NCBI GenBank assembly: GCA_039619475.1
Contig: CM077115.1
Span: forward strand, 63,618,864-63,682,863
From: Icerya purchasi
Taxonomy: Eukaryota; Arthropoda; Insecta; Hemiptera; Monophlebidae
DNA: 64,000 bases
Direction of reading: 5' to 3'
How positions within the stretch are numbered: position 1 is the first letter of the stretch; every line of letters begins with the position of its first letter. The translations under genes were made by a program, and so were the position numbers. The notes under the pieces are model-generated. The model had not been told where the DNA came from, did not search any database, and saw only the letters and a program-made list of their open reading frames with translations. Positions 26,560-38,059 of this stretch are shown in pieces.

Positions 26560-27190
26560 CGAACGAGAGAAACCAGGCAATGTAAAGGCGGACGAGAGAA
26601 ACAAACTGGCCCCCGATTTTCTCTTCAGTCCTATAAAAACCTTTTTTTTTTTCTTCTGGTTTGGGATTTTCCGGACGATTACCCATCAACACGTGTAAAT
26701 AGCAGCAATTAGGAGTCACAAGGAATGGAATATGATAAAGAACGTTATATCAATGATGGAGAAGCAATGACAATCAACGTCGATAAATGCCAAACATATG
26801 CATCCTGAAAACAGAAGGAATGACATTGCCGAAAGTAAAAAGGAGTTAGCTGTCCCATACCATGGCCACATCTGCAATTACAGAGCCCACAGTGCAAACG
26901 AATAATGGAATCAGCCTGCAAATAATTAAGGAAGAAGAAACACGGTATGTTTAAAAAGCAGTTAGAGCCATCAAGCACCAAAGCTATGTAAAACACGTAA
27001 ACAGTTATTCGAAAGTTCAATAACTTTCTCCACTGCTATAAAGCAAAGTGTATAGTTCTTAATTACGAAAAATTAATAATAATTATGGCGACGACTGCGA
27101 AAACAGCGCCTACCATCCTGTCAAGTACATTGTGAACCTTAACTTTACAAACCCTGACGCCCTATTAAGGGTACGGGACTTTATGTTAAT
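26560..27190. repeat. Dispersed repeat, copy 1 (two blocks)
   Basis: Two blocks (about 26568-26622 and 27124-27182) match consecutive parts of 30285-30425. Block one shares GTAAAGGCGG, CGAGAGAAA and TTTTC; block two shares ACATTGTGAACCTTAACTT, CCTATTAAGGGTA and GGGA. About 500 bp of unmatched sequence lies between the blocks here, suggesting an insertion or a longer element of which the other copy is a deletion derivative. No coding content is recognised. Confidence 0.6.
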
Positions 27191-28989
27191 ACAGTTATAA
27201 ATATGATGGTATTCTGTGTGAAATTTTTACGTACTGACACATAAAAAAAAGTAAAAAACACGCTAACGCTCCATACATAGTAGTTTTAGTCTCTTTACGA
27301 GGAAGTTTCTGGAAAAGCAATTGGCGGAGCATAATTATCTCTGTTTGTTTTAATCTGGGCGACTGATGACATTTTCCGTTTGTTGGGATATATCGTTTTT
27401 GGTGCGGATGCATTTTAAACAGATTACCGTCTATATTTTTTCGAAGCAAGTTAAATGGCTGCCTATCAGAATGTTTTAGAATAGTAAAACTTTCAAAGTA
27501 GCAACATTAAAAATAGCAGCGAATCGCTTCTTTGAATATAATGTTTGTTTTAGTGTAGAGTTATTCAGAAAAATTTCTCTAGCAAATCTGCTATTATTGA
27601 GCAAGATGAAGGAAATAAATTATTTTCGATAACTTACCAATGCCATTTACATTTCCGCTCTCTTAGTCGAGATCGTATTCTGATTGCTGTTACTTCCCCG
27701 TCGTGAACTGATATTAAACTTGCATACATTCCTTTCTCCACCTTTCTTCTCTTTCTAATGCTTTATTTATTGCGATAATTTTCCTCCGTGCAATTATGTA
27801 CATATTTAGAATTTTTTTCTTACAGTCCTCTACCTAACACACATACGCAAATGCCGATATGTGCTTTTATACACTTTTATTAATCATTTGACGGTTTTTT
27901 ACCCGTTCGCAGTTGAACAATTTTTGCAACACCGACCGACTACTATACATCAAAATTTATTCTTTCATTATTCGTAAATTGCTTCGCCATTTGTTTTTGA
28001 CTTCCGCGTCGAAATCTATATTTTCCAACTCAATATTGTCGGTCGTCTGAATTTATTCTCGTCTCATATTACATATATTGCGCGCGAATTTCTTACACCT
28101 ACATGGAAGCGTATTGCATTATTAAAAATTAAGGGGACCGGAGATAAATGATAATGACTTTGTCTGACGTTTCCGAATCTTTCCGCAAAGCAATTCAGTG
28201 TAAGCTGTTAGTGATGCGTTTTTTTCTTTTTATCAGGAGGATAAGTATCTGAATATCAAAAATATTGTGTTGAAACGACCCGGAAAAAGTCACTAGTACA
28301 AAATCAGTTTGACCACCTTTCGGATGTTGAACGTAATATTATGGAAAAGGAGTCGGAAGAAGGATTAAACATTCTCCGCCGATTTTCTGATATTATTAAA
28401 AGGATGTGAGATATAGAGTAGACTATCAATCCGTAACTGAACTGCAAATGGATCAGAATTTAAGCTGATAATTCCGTTGTAAACCTGAACGTTTCAGAAC
28501 ACTTAGCTTGTTTCTTGAACTCTTTTGTACTATTGTTCGGAAAGAATTCAGTGATTCCGCAGCGCCGTGGTAAAAAAGAAATTAATTTAATCTTTACGAG
28601 CTCATAGAATAAGACAAGAAGAATTTTACAACGTTACACGTACTAACATTGAACGATATAGATTATAGATGATTAAATAAATTATTAAATTGGCTTAATT
28701 AATTAAAATAAGATGACACGGTAAATAAAATAATACAGTAAGTCTGAAAAATGGCCTAGCAATAGTAGCGGTAAATTTAATTTCTAACTCACGAACATTT
28801 GTAATGTAAGCAACGTTCGAAAATAAATTAAAGTGTAAATGCGATAATTATTATAGGCTTTTATTTAACTCGGTTTGTTCTTCTGTCTGTCTGGTGGAAA
28901 TCTTGCGAACGATTTTTCACCTACTTCCCGATGAATTAAAAAAGTGTCCTTTTGTAGAAATGCTTGTTGTAGATGACAATACAATATTA
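27191..28989. other. A+T-rich spacer
   Basis: No supported feature. A short open stretch at about 28255-28408 is discussed under rejected items. Confidence 0.45.
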
Positions 28990-29597
28990 TGCAACATCCG
29001 TGTTTCCAGCTTTAAAATTAGACCCTCGGGGCGCCGAAAGCTCGAAATTTTAGCATTTTTTTTTCTTTTATTTTTTTTGAGAATGTGATATATTGTTAGA
29101 AAGATCGATATTTGTCGAGAACAAAACCATCTTTTATTTTTTTTAATGAAACTTCCAAGTTTACGGAAAGTTCGAAAAATCACGAGATCTATTATGTAGC
29201 CCTCTCCATGCAGGGTGAGTATTATGGCTAAAAATTTTGAACAAGGTTGAAAATATGCATATCCACGTATATTTCTTTGGTTTGGAACGTCTAGGTTTCC
29301 GACTTTAAAATTAACCCCTCAGGGCTTCGAAAACTCGCACTTTTGGAAAAAAATATATTTTTTTCCGGCCATATGATATACTGTTGGAAAGAGCACTATT
29401 TGTTGAGAGAAAACTCGTATTTCATTTTCTTAACGAAACATTGGAAGTTTACTAAAAGTTCAAAAAAGCACAAAAATTGACGGGTAGCCCCCGTTTGTGG
29501 CTCAGTTTTATAGCTAAAACTTTTGAACAAGGTTAAAAAAATACTTATCCTTATGTATTTCGTTACTTTGGAACATTTAGATTTTCAACTTTAAATG
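28990..29597. repeat. Tandem repeat, about 290-bp period, two units and a partial third
   Basis: Successive units share TTTCCrrCTTTAAAATTA followed by ACCCCTC or a variant (29011 and 29304; a third start is at about 29590), then GATATAyTGTTrGAAAGA, AACGAAAC and TTGAACAAGGTT at matching offsets. Unit spacing is about 293 and 286 bp. The copies are diverged and T-rich. Not coding; a small satellite block or internal repeats of an unrecognised element. Confidence 0.8.
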
Positions 29598-30284
29598 TTT
29601 ACATGTTAACTTTAGCCGTATATTCACTACGATTATGGAGCAGTGCCTCCGAAACATGTCGCTGTAATAAGTTTTTAATATATTAATTGTTTTCTAGTTA
29701 GTGAATAGCTTACATAATTTTATTAATTTGGAAAGCATGCGTGTAAAAAACCACTTTGTAATTATTGCTATATTGGGAAAACAAAAATCAGTACAATATA
29801 CAAGGAGCGTATGTATGCAATACATTATGGATATACAGAAAATGTAATTTTGCAAAACACACGATATTATAAAAACATCATATGTATGTAATAACATAAG
29901 CAAAAATATGACAATATTAAAAGTTGTAAAAAATATTAATCAACTGAATTATACCGAACAATTTTATATTATTAAATACAAAAATAATAACATCTTAAAT
30001 GCACATACCAACCCGTCCTTAAATATAATTAATCAATTTTTAACTGTTTGTAATTAATTAAATATTAATGACTTTACATTTTGTTAATGGTTATGCCAAT
30101 TTTGATAATTTACGTTTAGTTTGTTTTATACGTTATGTTATAAAATTTTTCTACTGCCATATTATGGATCTGTCATATCCGAAACTGGTCGGTTATTTTT
30201 ATAATTTAATTATATATATGGTTGGCGACTTGTCACGTTCCAGATCCGAATCGCTCCCAGGTCTAAACCTAATCTGAAATTGAA
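29598..30284. other. A+T-rich spacer
   Basis: Starts with TTATGGAGCAGTGCCTCCGA followed by AACATGTCG (29633-29661), a hairpin-plus-GAAAC pattern like the motifs at 5.12 and 46.40 kb. No coding sequence is recognised. Confidence 0.35.
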
Positions 30285-30425
30285 TTGGATACCAGAGAAA
30301 TCTGGGAAAGTAAAGGCGGCCGAGAGAAAGGAACAGGCCCCAGTATTTTCCCTTAGTACATTGTGAACCTTAACTTCACAATCCATGAAACCTTATTAAG
30401 GGTATGGGATTTACTTTTTTATATG
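30285..30425. repeat. Dispersed repeat, copy 2 (contiguous)
   Basis: The uninterrupted version of the repeat whose two blocks are about 500 bp apart at 26.57-27.18 kb. The block TTGTGAACCTTAACTTCACAA can form a small hairpin. Origin unknown. Confidence 0.6.
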
Positions 30426-33059
30426 TAAATTAATTGTATAAAGAGTGAACTTGTTTAAATTAAAATAATACACATAAATGTATAAAGATATCAATGGGCT
30501 TTACCGTATTTATAAAAGAAAAAGAAAGAAATAAAGGTATGGAAAAACGGGTAGAAAACACAATAAAAATAAGCGTCTTTCACATATTTCTCTGATTTTT
30601 TATTTGTTTATTTATATAAATATGTCGTATTAACCCTTTTTTTCTATTTTTTTTTTTTTTACAAATATGATATATTTTATTTAAAAATTTTTAGTATAAT
30701 TATACTTTTTGTTCGCGACATGTATACTTGATTCTGTGTTGCTATTGTAATTTTTACTTTTCTAGCTGAAGATGAACTTTGCTTGAAAATGTTTCTGACG
30801 ATAAATATATTTCTTATGTCGTAAATATAATACTTCAAATAATTATTTCTAACAAACAAGTATGAACAGGAATACTATTTTCATTTTAGCAATTTTTTAT
30901 TAAAAAACTCTACAGGACTTGGACAAATAAAGCGAACAAACCTGGAAGATTTATTACAAAAGAGTAATAGCAATTAAAAAGTAATAATTTACACATAAAT
31001 AAAGTTCTTGCCATTAATTTTAAGATATTTTTACAAATCCGGCTATATAAAAAGATTGCTAGAAAGCTTAGAAATAATTGCATACTTACATGAACAGAAA
31101 AGATGAATTCCAAAGCATCAAACGATTACCTTAAACTTTCCAAAATTTTAGCATATTGCTTAATATTATATTTATAACTGTAAAACACTCACTTTTAACA
31201 ATTATGATGATAATATTTTACAAATTATTTATGTTCCAAAATTGTTTTTAATAGTATTTCCGCCGAAATTTTGTTGTTTTACAGTTCTTTGTTCTATCAA
31301 TGCGATGACTTTCCTTTTTAGTATTCATCGAATTTCTTTACAGCATTTATATTTAATTCACTCATTGATTTTTCTCGAAAGAGGAGAATAGCTATTTACA
31401 TTTATATTTACACCCGATAATAGTAATATTTTAAAGAAATTAGTACTATTAGATTGGCTTTTATGAAGAGTACATCGTGTGAAATTTCCGGTAAAATGAA
31501 AATGATCTCTAATACGGACTATATGCCAACTTTCATATGTTTGTGTAGAATGCCACTGAAAATGACAGGTTCTCCTGTAATATTCAAAAAAACGTGTCTT
31601 GCAAATACCGATACGTTAATGTATACTTTCCGAAAACGCTATTTCATAACAAATGAGCGCAGCTTTATGATGGCGGATTTCGCTATTTCTGTCTCCTTCA
31701 TCAGAATAAATTTTATCACGTAATATTACGCTTGTTATGAAATAAATGCTTCTGCATGTATTTCTGTGTCTGGTGTATGCGCGCCGCAATAATCCACTTA
31801 AGTGTGTCTGTTCGAAGGATTGAAGTACGATAAAAGGATAACTTGAATTTATTTAAATTGGCGTAAAGAACATTTCGAAAAATATACTGTAAACAATAAC
31901 GTCAAACTTTATTTTCCACATCAGATGAAGATAATAAATTTGAAATTGTCATTTTATGAAATTTTATTTTCCGATAATACTAAAAAAACAAATACAAAAC
32001 TGTTAAATGTAACTATCAAATAACGACACATGTTTTCATTTATCTACCGTTTCTTTTTGAACTCGAGAAATTCTGTTTAAATCATCCTCAAAATCGTATA
32101 GGACTTTAATAGATTATCTCTTTTTACATAATTGTAGAGCTCCAACGTACTGATTCTATCAAAAATCGAACTAACTTCATCAAAATAATTCGTTTCAGCT
32201 ATATCAAGCGAACTCTTTTTAAAAATCTTGGGATTAGCAATCAGCATAATTTTTTCTCGAATTATCGATGTTAATAATTTTATCTAGATGATATGTTTAA
32301 TTTTTAAACAATTTTTAAAAATGAAGTATTCTTTCTTTTAATTTAATCGTAACATCTTTAATTCGCAAAAAAAAAAAAATTGATCTACTAATGTTCTTAT
32401 TTGAACTAATCAGTGTTAAATAATATATGAAAATTTTTGTAATTTACCCATACGTCAATTTTTTAATTTATTCATCGCGGTTCCTTTCCTTCTTCTTAGG
32501 ATTAACTAAAAACCTAAAAAGACTGTGAAGTTATCTTTGAGAATTTCTGAAAGGATATCGTAGAATGAACATTTTTCAACGAATACGGTTAAATTAGTAA
32601 TGCAGCTAAAGTGAATAAGGCATGCTGATTTCGTTGGTAGGTTTTTACGTATGAACGAGATTAAGGATTTTGCGGCGCTAATACTAGGACGATACGACGT
32701 CATAGTTTCTTTCCTGCGTATGCGAGCAGATAAGCAAATGATTTGAATTCTAAGCGAACTAAAATGATGTTACCAAATTGCTATTCTTACATTTAAATCA
32801 CATCCGATCGTGAACATTACTGTTACTATTAAAGAACGCCCAGAACTGTTCGTTGTTCAGTGTAGAAACATCTTTTGATGTGTTGGTTAATAAACAACGG
32901 CTTTCTGACTATAAAAGCAGAAACTCGTTCAATAATTTACTCTGTGTCAGTTGGAACTTGATTAACGTGGTCAAATGCAGTAAAATATTATATCTTTGGG
33001 CATAAGCAAATGGATACCGCCACTCACATAACTATTTGCAAAAATATGAAAAAATATAA
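30426..33059. other. A+T-rich spacer
   Basis: No supported gene. Open frames at 31454-31723 (plus) and 32506-32703 (minus) carry no recognised motif. Confidence 0.4.
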
Positions 33060-33122
33060 ATGACCTATCGTAGAGCGCTTGATTTTCGTTACGGAGGTCA
33101 CGGGTTCGATCCCGGGCGACGA
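33060..33122 (+). other. tRNA-like B box, possible SINE or tRNA relic
   Basis: GGTTCGATCCCGGG at 33103-33116 matches the RNA polymerase III B box (GGTTCGANTCC), followed by CGACGACA as in tRNA-derived SINE heads. A possible degraded A box is TATCGTAGAGC (33065-33075). A proper T-arm does not close (a G-G clash) and no matching 5' acceptor strand is present, so this is not a functional tRNA. Confidence 0.35.
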
Positions 33123-33266
33123 CAGAACCACAAAGACTTTTGCGCATCCTATTTGTTAAGTAAATGAATAGGGATGATATTTATTAGTGGAATATACGAT
33201 GTTGCTATTTTTACAGTGGGAATTTTCTCGGCATATTTATTTTAAAGTATTTCAGTTGACATACAT

Positions 33267-33405
33267 AATGATTTTTTTTCTTTGTTTTTTTTTTGGGGGG
33301 GAGGCTTGGCCAACCAAGGGAAGCTACCCAGAACAATTGGACTAGATTAGAGATTAAATTTTAATCCGGTCAGAAATCGGTGACAGAAAAGAGATAAGAG
33401 TAGGA
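33267..33405 (-). pseudogene. Family 1 LINE, 3' end of interrupted copy F
   Basis: Minus-strand 3' terminus of a family 1 element. The T-run followed by GGGGGGGAGG, then the 3' UTR and the last ORF residues (ATTTTAATCCGGTCAGAAAT), match 51290-51400. It is cut off near GTAGGAACCA, where a plus-strand copy of the same family begins. The remainder continues at 34107. Confidence 0.75.
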
Positions 33406-34075
33406 ACCACCTTTGAAGACGGCAAAGCTAATTTCATCCCGTTCCATTACTATTGACCTTTTGTGGGTTCCTAGTCACTCTGGCATCGAGGGCAACGAGT
33501 TAGCGGACTTTTTAGCCCGTTCGGCCGCCCGCGATGGTCCTTTATTCTGCAAAATTCCTACCTCGGACATCCTCCTTCTTTCCTCAGCTAATCATTCCCG
33601 ACTATGGTCGGACATCTATCCTTCTCTATTTTCTGATCCCACCTCTCATTATCTTCAAATTCAACTGGTTCCCTCTTCCCACCCGTGGTTTCAATCCTAT
33701 TCTTATCAACGCTCCGCGATCATTTCCTTAATCAGACTGCGTATTAATCACTCACTTCTACCCTCTTCACGTTTTCGTTTTTCCCTGTCCCCTTCTCCCG
33801 ATTGTCCTCTTCATAATTCCATCTCTCCTCTCATATGTGATGCAAACCACATCTTCTTTGAATGCCCTGCCCTTGATTCCGAACGCTTATTTTTGTACTC
33901 GAAAATCTTGGCACTGGGTCTTCCTGCTCCGTATAATTCATCCTTTGTCCTTTCCTTTCCATTTCCAGATATAATCCCTGTACTCCAATCTTTCCTAAGC
34001 TCTATTTCTAATCGCCTCTTTATTTAACCCCTTCCTTAATTTCTGTTGTTGTTGGGTCAATGCCGCTAACGCGCC

Positions 34076-34106
<31 letters not shown>
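33406..34106 (+). pseudogene. Family 1 I-type LINE, 3' fragment nested in copy F
   Basis: The best-preserved C-terminus of family 1: an open frame of 204 codons (33413-34027) ending in TAA, with a short 3' UTR and a 29-base poly(A) (34077-34106). It starts inside RNase H, SRSITIDLLWVPSHSGIEGNE then LADFLARSA, so the last catalytic Asp is present but the first three acidic positions are absent. The tail contains the knuckle CPLHNSISPLICDANHIFFECP and ends SISNRLFI. The 5' truncation and poly(A) are typical of target-primed insertion. It lies inside a minus-strand copy of the same family, forming an inverted nest. No promoter or start is preserved; not functional. Confidence 0.85.
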
Positions 34107-34108
<2 letters not shown>

Positions 34109-34465
34109 TATAGGAAGCATTATATGGAGTAGGAAAATTCAGCTTTAATAGCTGAACATACAGGATATTACGTTCGGAGGAATGGAACATTCAAACAGCA
34201 CGTGGTCAGGATCACAAATGAAAGTATAGTCGCAAGAGTGCAAAGGACAGTAAGGGGACGGGGAAAGATCGAAAAGATACCGTGAGGATGGGAACATAGT
34301 ATAATTGAACCGCAGACGGCAGATAGCAATGATAAAAAAAAAGTTTAACGGTAGTACGAAAATGATAGAACCAAGAACAGGAACGGGGTTCTAGGCTGAA
34401 TAGTAAAATAAGTTAAAATTGGAAAAGGAGCGAGGATACACATTCGGCACCAAAGTCTAACATAA
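34107..34465 (-). pseudogene. Family 1 LINE, remainder of interrupted copy F
   Basis: Minus strand reads, from 34465 downward, LILLFSLEPRSCSWF, RLRFNYTMFPSSRYLF, CPLHSCDYTFICDPDHVLFEC and IMLPIS. These are the C-terminal region and knuckle of family 1. It begins exactly at the poly(A) of the nested copy; compared with 51.4 kb, about 35 nt are missing at the junction. Its own 5' end is lost near 34465-34490. Confidence 0.78.
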
Positions 34466-34494
34466 TATTAAATTTTCAGAGAAGAAACATTATT

Positions 34495-36445
34495 ATTTTA
34501 AAGCGTAATAAATAAAAGCGTTCGACCGTGTATACTGGTACGGCTTGCTACTGAAACTGGAAAATGCCAAAATAAATGGCAAAATGGGCAATTTAATCCT
34601 ACATTTCTTATTTAACAGAGCAATGCAAGTGAAAGTAGGCTCTGTGATGTCCTTTCCTGTTACCATGGAGAATGGAACCACACAGGGATCCACTCTGAAA
34701 GCGATTTTATCCATCCTATTTATTAATGACATTTCCTGCTGTATTAGGCTGCCAGTAACAGCCCGATTATTTATTGATGAGCTGAATATATCAATCTCTT
34801 CCAATCTCCTATCCAGTGTCCAGTCTATCCTCCAGACGATAATTGATAAGCTATATACCGGGGCTGTACACAATATTTCTCTACTTCCAAAAATTCATAT
34901 GTTAACTTCCGCAGGAGTCGTCTGTATTGAGATAACCAAGAAATTCGCTTTCATCTCAATAATTCTCCTCTTCCGTTCTCCAGTTATGTTAAATTTTTAG
35001 GTCTAGTTTTTGATTCCTCTCTGCCCTGGTCTCCTCATATTTCCGAACTTAAAAATAAATGCATAAAGAACCCCTCTCCATTATAAAATACTTGTTCGAT
35101 CCTAAATTCAATATTGATCCCGGGCTACTTGTCACCATTTATAAAGTCCTTATAATTTCCAGATTAACTTATGGGTATCAGGTGTACCTCGGCTAGTCAG
35201 TCGTTACTCAGTTCACTTGATCCAATACATCATACATCCTACCGATTAATTTTTGGTCTTCACCGAACTTCTCCATCAGCAAGTGCTTGTTTCCTTTGTG
35301 TCAGATCCGTTCTTTTATTACCGCAGGCAATTTAATCCACTGGTACCTTCATCACTACGAAATTAATTGTTTTCCAAATATTACTAATATTCCGCTTCCG
35401 TTTTTCCTCAGTGACCCAATTCCTAGATTATTAAAACAAACTATCGATGGTGGCATGCAATTGCCAAATCCTGAAACCACTTATTATAAAATTCCCCCTT
35501 GGGAAGACATGCCCGCAAGGATAGACACATCTCTCTTAGAGGTAATAATTCGCGGATCGATTGCGAACATAACTCATCGGTCACCGATAAAATCAATAGT
35601 CATCCAAACTCTTTGCAAATATACACTGATGCTTCAAAAGACGACCCGCATATTTCTCCATCTCCAACTGCGTGCACATATGATATCGATAGCGAAATCA
35701 CTTCGTTACGTCTAAATGATTACTGCTCGGTACAGGAAACCGAATTGTACGCCATATACAGTAGCCTTGTGGCTTGTTTGCAGACAGAATGTATGGATAG
35801 AAGTATACTTTTAATAACTGACTCTTTGGCTTCGCTAAAATTGATTTCTTCGCAGAACAACATGGACATTTTTACCCTGAAAGTCGATTATACGTTGAAG
35901 CTGCTTCATCAAGCAAGAAATCAGGTAACGCTCTTGTGGGTGCCGAGTCATATGGGAATTCAAGGCAACGAGCGAGTTGACATGGTTGAAGCGCCATCAA
36001 TCTGCAAAGTGAAGGTTTATTTCCATGAACGTATGACGGCTGAGTGGATCAGCCAGTGCAAACGGAACGATCTTTTGCGAAGAGCATAAAATTTACGGCT
36101 GATCCATGGTTTCCTTCTCTTTACCTTACGCGTCGAGAATATGCTGGCGGTCTCACACAAGTATGTACTTGAAGGTACTCTTCCTCTACCCACGTGCTCT
36201 TTCTGTTCCCGCTCTTGTTATCCTTCGGTGGAACACCTGTTACAAAAATGTGCAGTGTTCGCCCTCTCCGCAAATGACCCAACGCGCATACAATGCTATT
36301 CGTTTTTCTTAGAACCAACAGCTTACTAGGTAAATTATAAAGTAGCCTTTTCACCCTAGCCCAGGTGCTGTAATGACCATTGCAGTTAAAAATGGCGCAT
36401 CAGTGCCGCCAGGAAAAAAAATAGATAAATAAAAAAAATAAAGTA
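34495..36445 (+). pseudogene. Family 3 RNase H-encoding LINE ORF2, 5'-truncated
   Basis: A LINE distinct from families 1 and 2. It starts in mid-RT at NKAFDRVYWYGLLLKLENA (34510), continues with NGTTQGSTLKAIL (usually GVPQGSVLGPIL) and LFIDELNISIS (34763-34795), where FADD is expected: Ala to Ile and Asp to Glu, so RT is dead. After frameshifts near 35000-35500, RNase H is well kept: LQIYTDASKDD, VQETELYAI, ILLITDSLASL and VTLLWVPSHMGIQGNERVDM, with all four acidic positions visible (35499-36089). One stop (36087) separates the C-terminal knuckle CSFCSRSCYPSVEHLLQKC (C-x2-C-x9-H-x4-C, about 36198-36255). The 3' UTR ends in A-rich sequence (36412-36443). Probably of the I group; clade not resolved. 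Confidence 0.85.
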
Positions 36446-38059
36446 TAAACTGGCTTGCAAATTAATAGGCAGAAAGCGTTTTCTTTTATGGCGACTGGCG
36501 GGGATGCGAGGTTATTATTCAAACTTTTTTACACGAATTACCTGCGGTCTTTTCCAGATGTTATTCGTTAAAAATTATCGTTTGTGTTACTAAGAAACAT
36601 CGGCTACGAAATTTACTTCTACCTCACTATAAAATATCTTTTCACTGCTATCAGCAATTTCGTCCTGAAAATGCCGTTCCTCATTAGCGATTTAGTTCGC
36701 TTATTTAGTATACGTACATTTTCGTTTGTTTGTTTTTTTTTCAACCGGTTCGGGAAATCTAGCGCAAGTGATCATTTTTGATCGTGGAAGCAGCGCTGCT
36801 TGAACAGTTTCATTTATTTTCATAAAATGATAATACAGCAGCTATTGACAGCGTCGTAAAACATAATAAAAAGAAGAAGGAAATAATTTTAAATTATTAC
36901 GTTTTGCCATTTCAAAAAAAAAAAAGGATAACAGAAATGTAAAATTAAGTCGCTCGGTGGAAAATTTCGTATACCACCTATTACGGATCGAAAAAATAAT
37001 CACGTATATTAAATATTTATAAACGTGTAACGGTAATGATAAATGCAAAAGTGTGTGATATTTCTATGATGAAATGGTTATAGAGTCGATCTGAGAAGAG
37101 TTAAAAAATGTCGCGTTTACTGGTGCTTTAAAAAAATCAAATTGTTCGTTAATTCAATCTTACTAGACTGTATAACACGATTTCCAACGCGCTGGCGATA
37201 TAAGTCAGACGTTCTTTTAATATAAACAAATTAGAAGCGACACCTCTATTATGATGTCCGAAAATCTAGCAAATACTCCATCATTCTAACCGCAAAGCAA
37301 TCGCCACGCCTTTTAAAATACATTGAAGGATATAGGATCAATGCAAAATGCAACGCTAGTAGTTTCATCGATCATCACAACGTCAACAGCCATTCTAACA
37401 CCATCTGCGTCAAAGGTAGCAAAAACTTCACCAACAACACGAGCAAAGAATACAGCACACATAAGAACAAATGGCAGCTAAACAGTAGATGTAGGTAAAA
37501 GTGATCTCTATTTTCTTTAACTACATTCTACGTAAATTTCAACAAAAAGTAAAATTAATTATGCATAAACCGTTCAAACTCAAATTAATTTCCCATCTAA
37601 AGAACAAGTTACCACTTTTAGCCTACCTAACGGAGAAAGTCCAAAAAAATTATATATTAAAAATTGGAGAATTGTACAGCCAAATAACTTATCACATTAA
37701 GCTTGTAAATCTTTCGTTAATTTTGCAATGAAAAAATATAATATTATGAAAGTAAATTAGCAATGAAATACAACTAAAATGACTAATTCATCTAAAAAAC
37801 TGGATAATTTCTTCACATATATATGCCAATTCCTCGTTAAACTATCGAAGCTCTATACAACTGTTATATTAATTTAAATTCGGTAATTTCGTTTATAAAG
37901 TATAGAATGGGTAAAATAACGGATTATGTGCTAAATTGAAAAGACAAATTTTTGTCTCTCTCGAAGAAATAAAAACTGCTTCGGATATATGAAAGACACC
38001 GCATATTTCTATACGAAAACATGTTTTGTGTGTCATCAGAAAGATGACTGAAGCGAATA
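36446..38059. other. A+T-rich spacer
   Basis: No supported gene. A patch at 37330-37500 is richer in sense-like codons (Ser, Thr, Asn) but is broken by stops and has no recognised motif. It may belong with the unknown frames at 38.06-38.59 kb. Confidence 0.35.

Noticed and set aside
28233..28408. Open stretch after a good-looking 3' splice acceptor (T-rich tract then ATCAG)
   Set aside because: Frames after the acceptor close quickly or need a different phase, there is no matching donor, and no protein family is recognised.
31454..31723. 89-codon plus-strand frame
   Set aside because: No motif, biased composition and no neighbouring coding signal; probably chance.
38010..38045. Minus-strand CTGATGA near 38030, looking like the Penelope-type motif
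   Set aside because: No GAAAC partner at the correct distance and no inverted arm.
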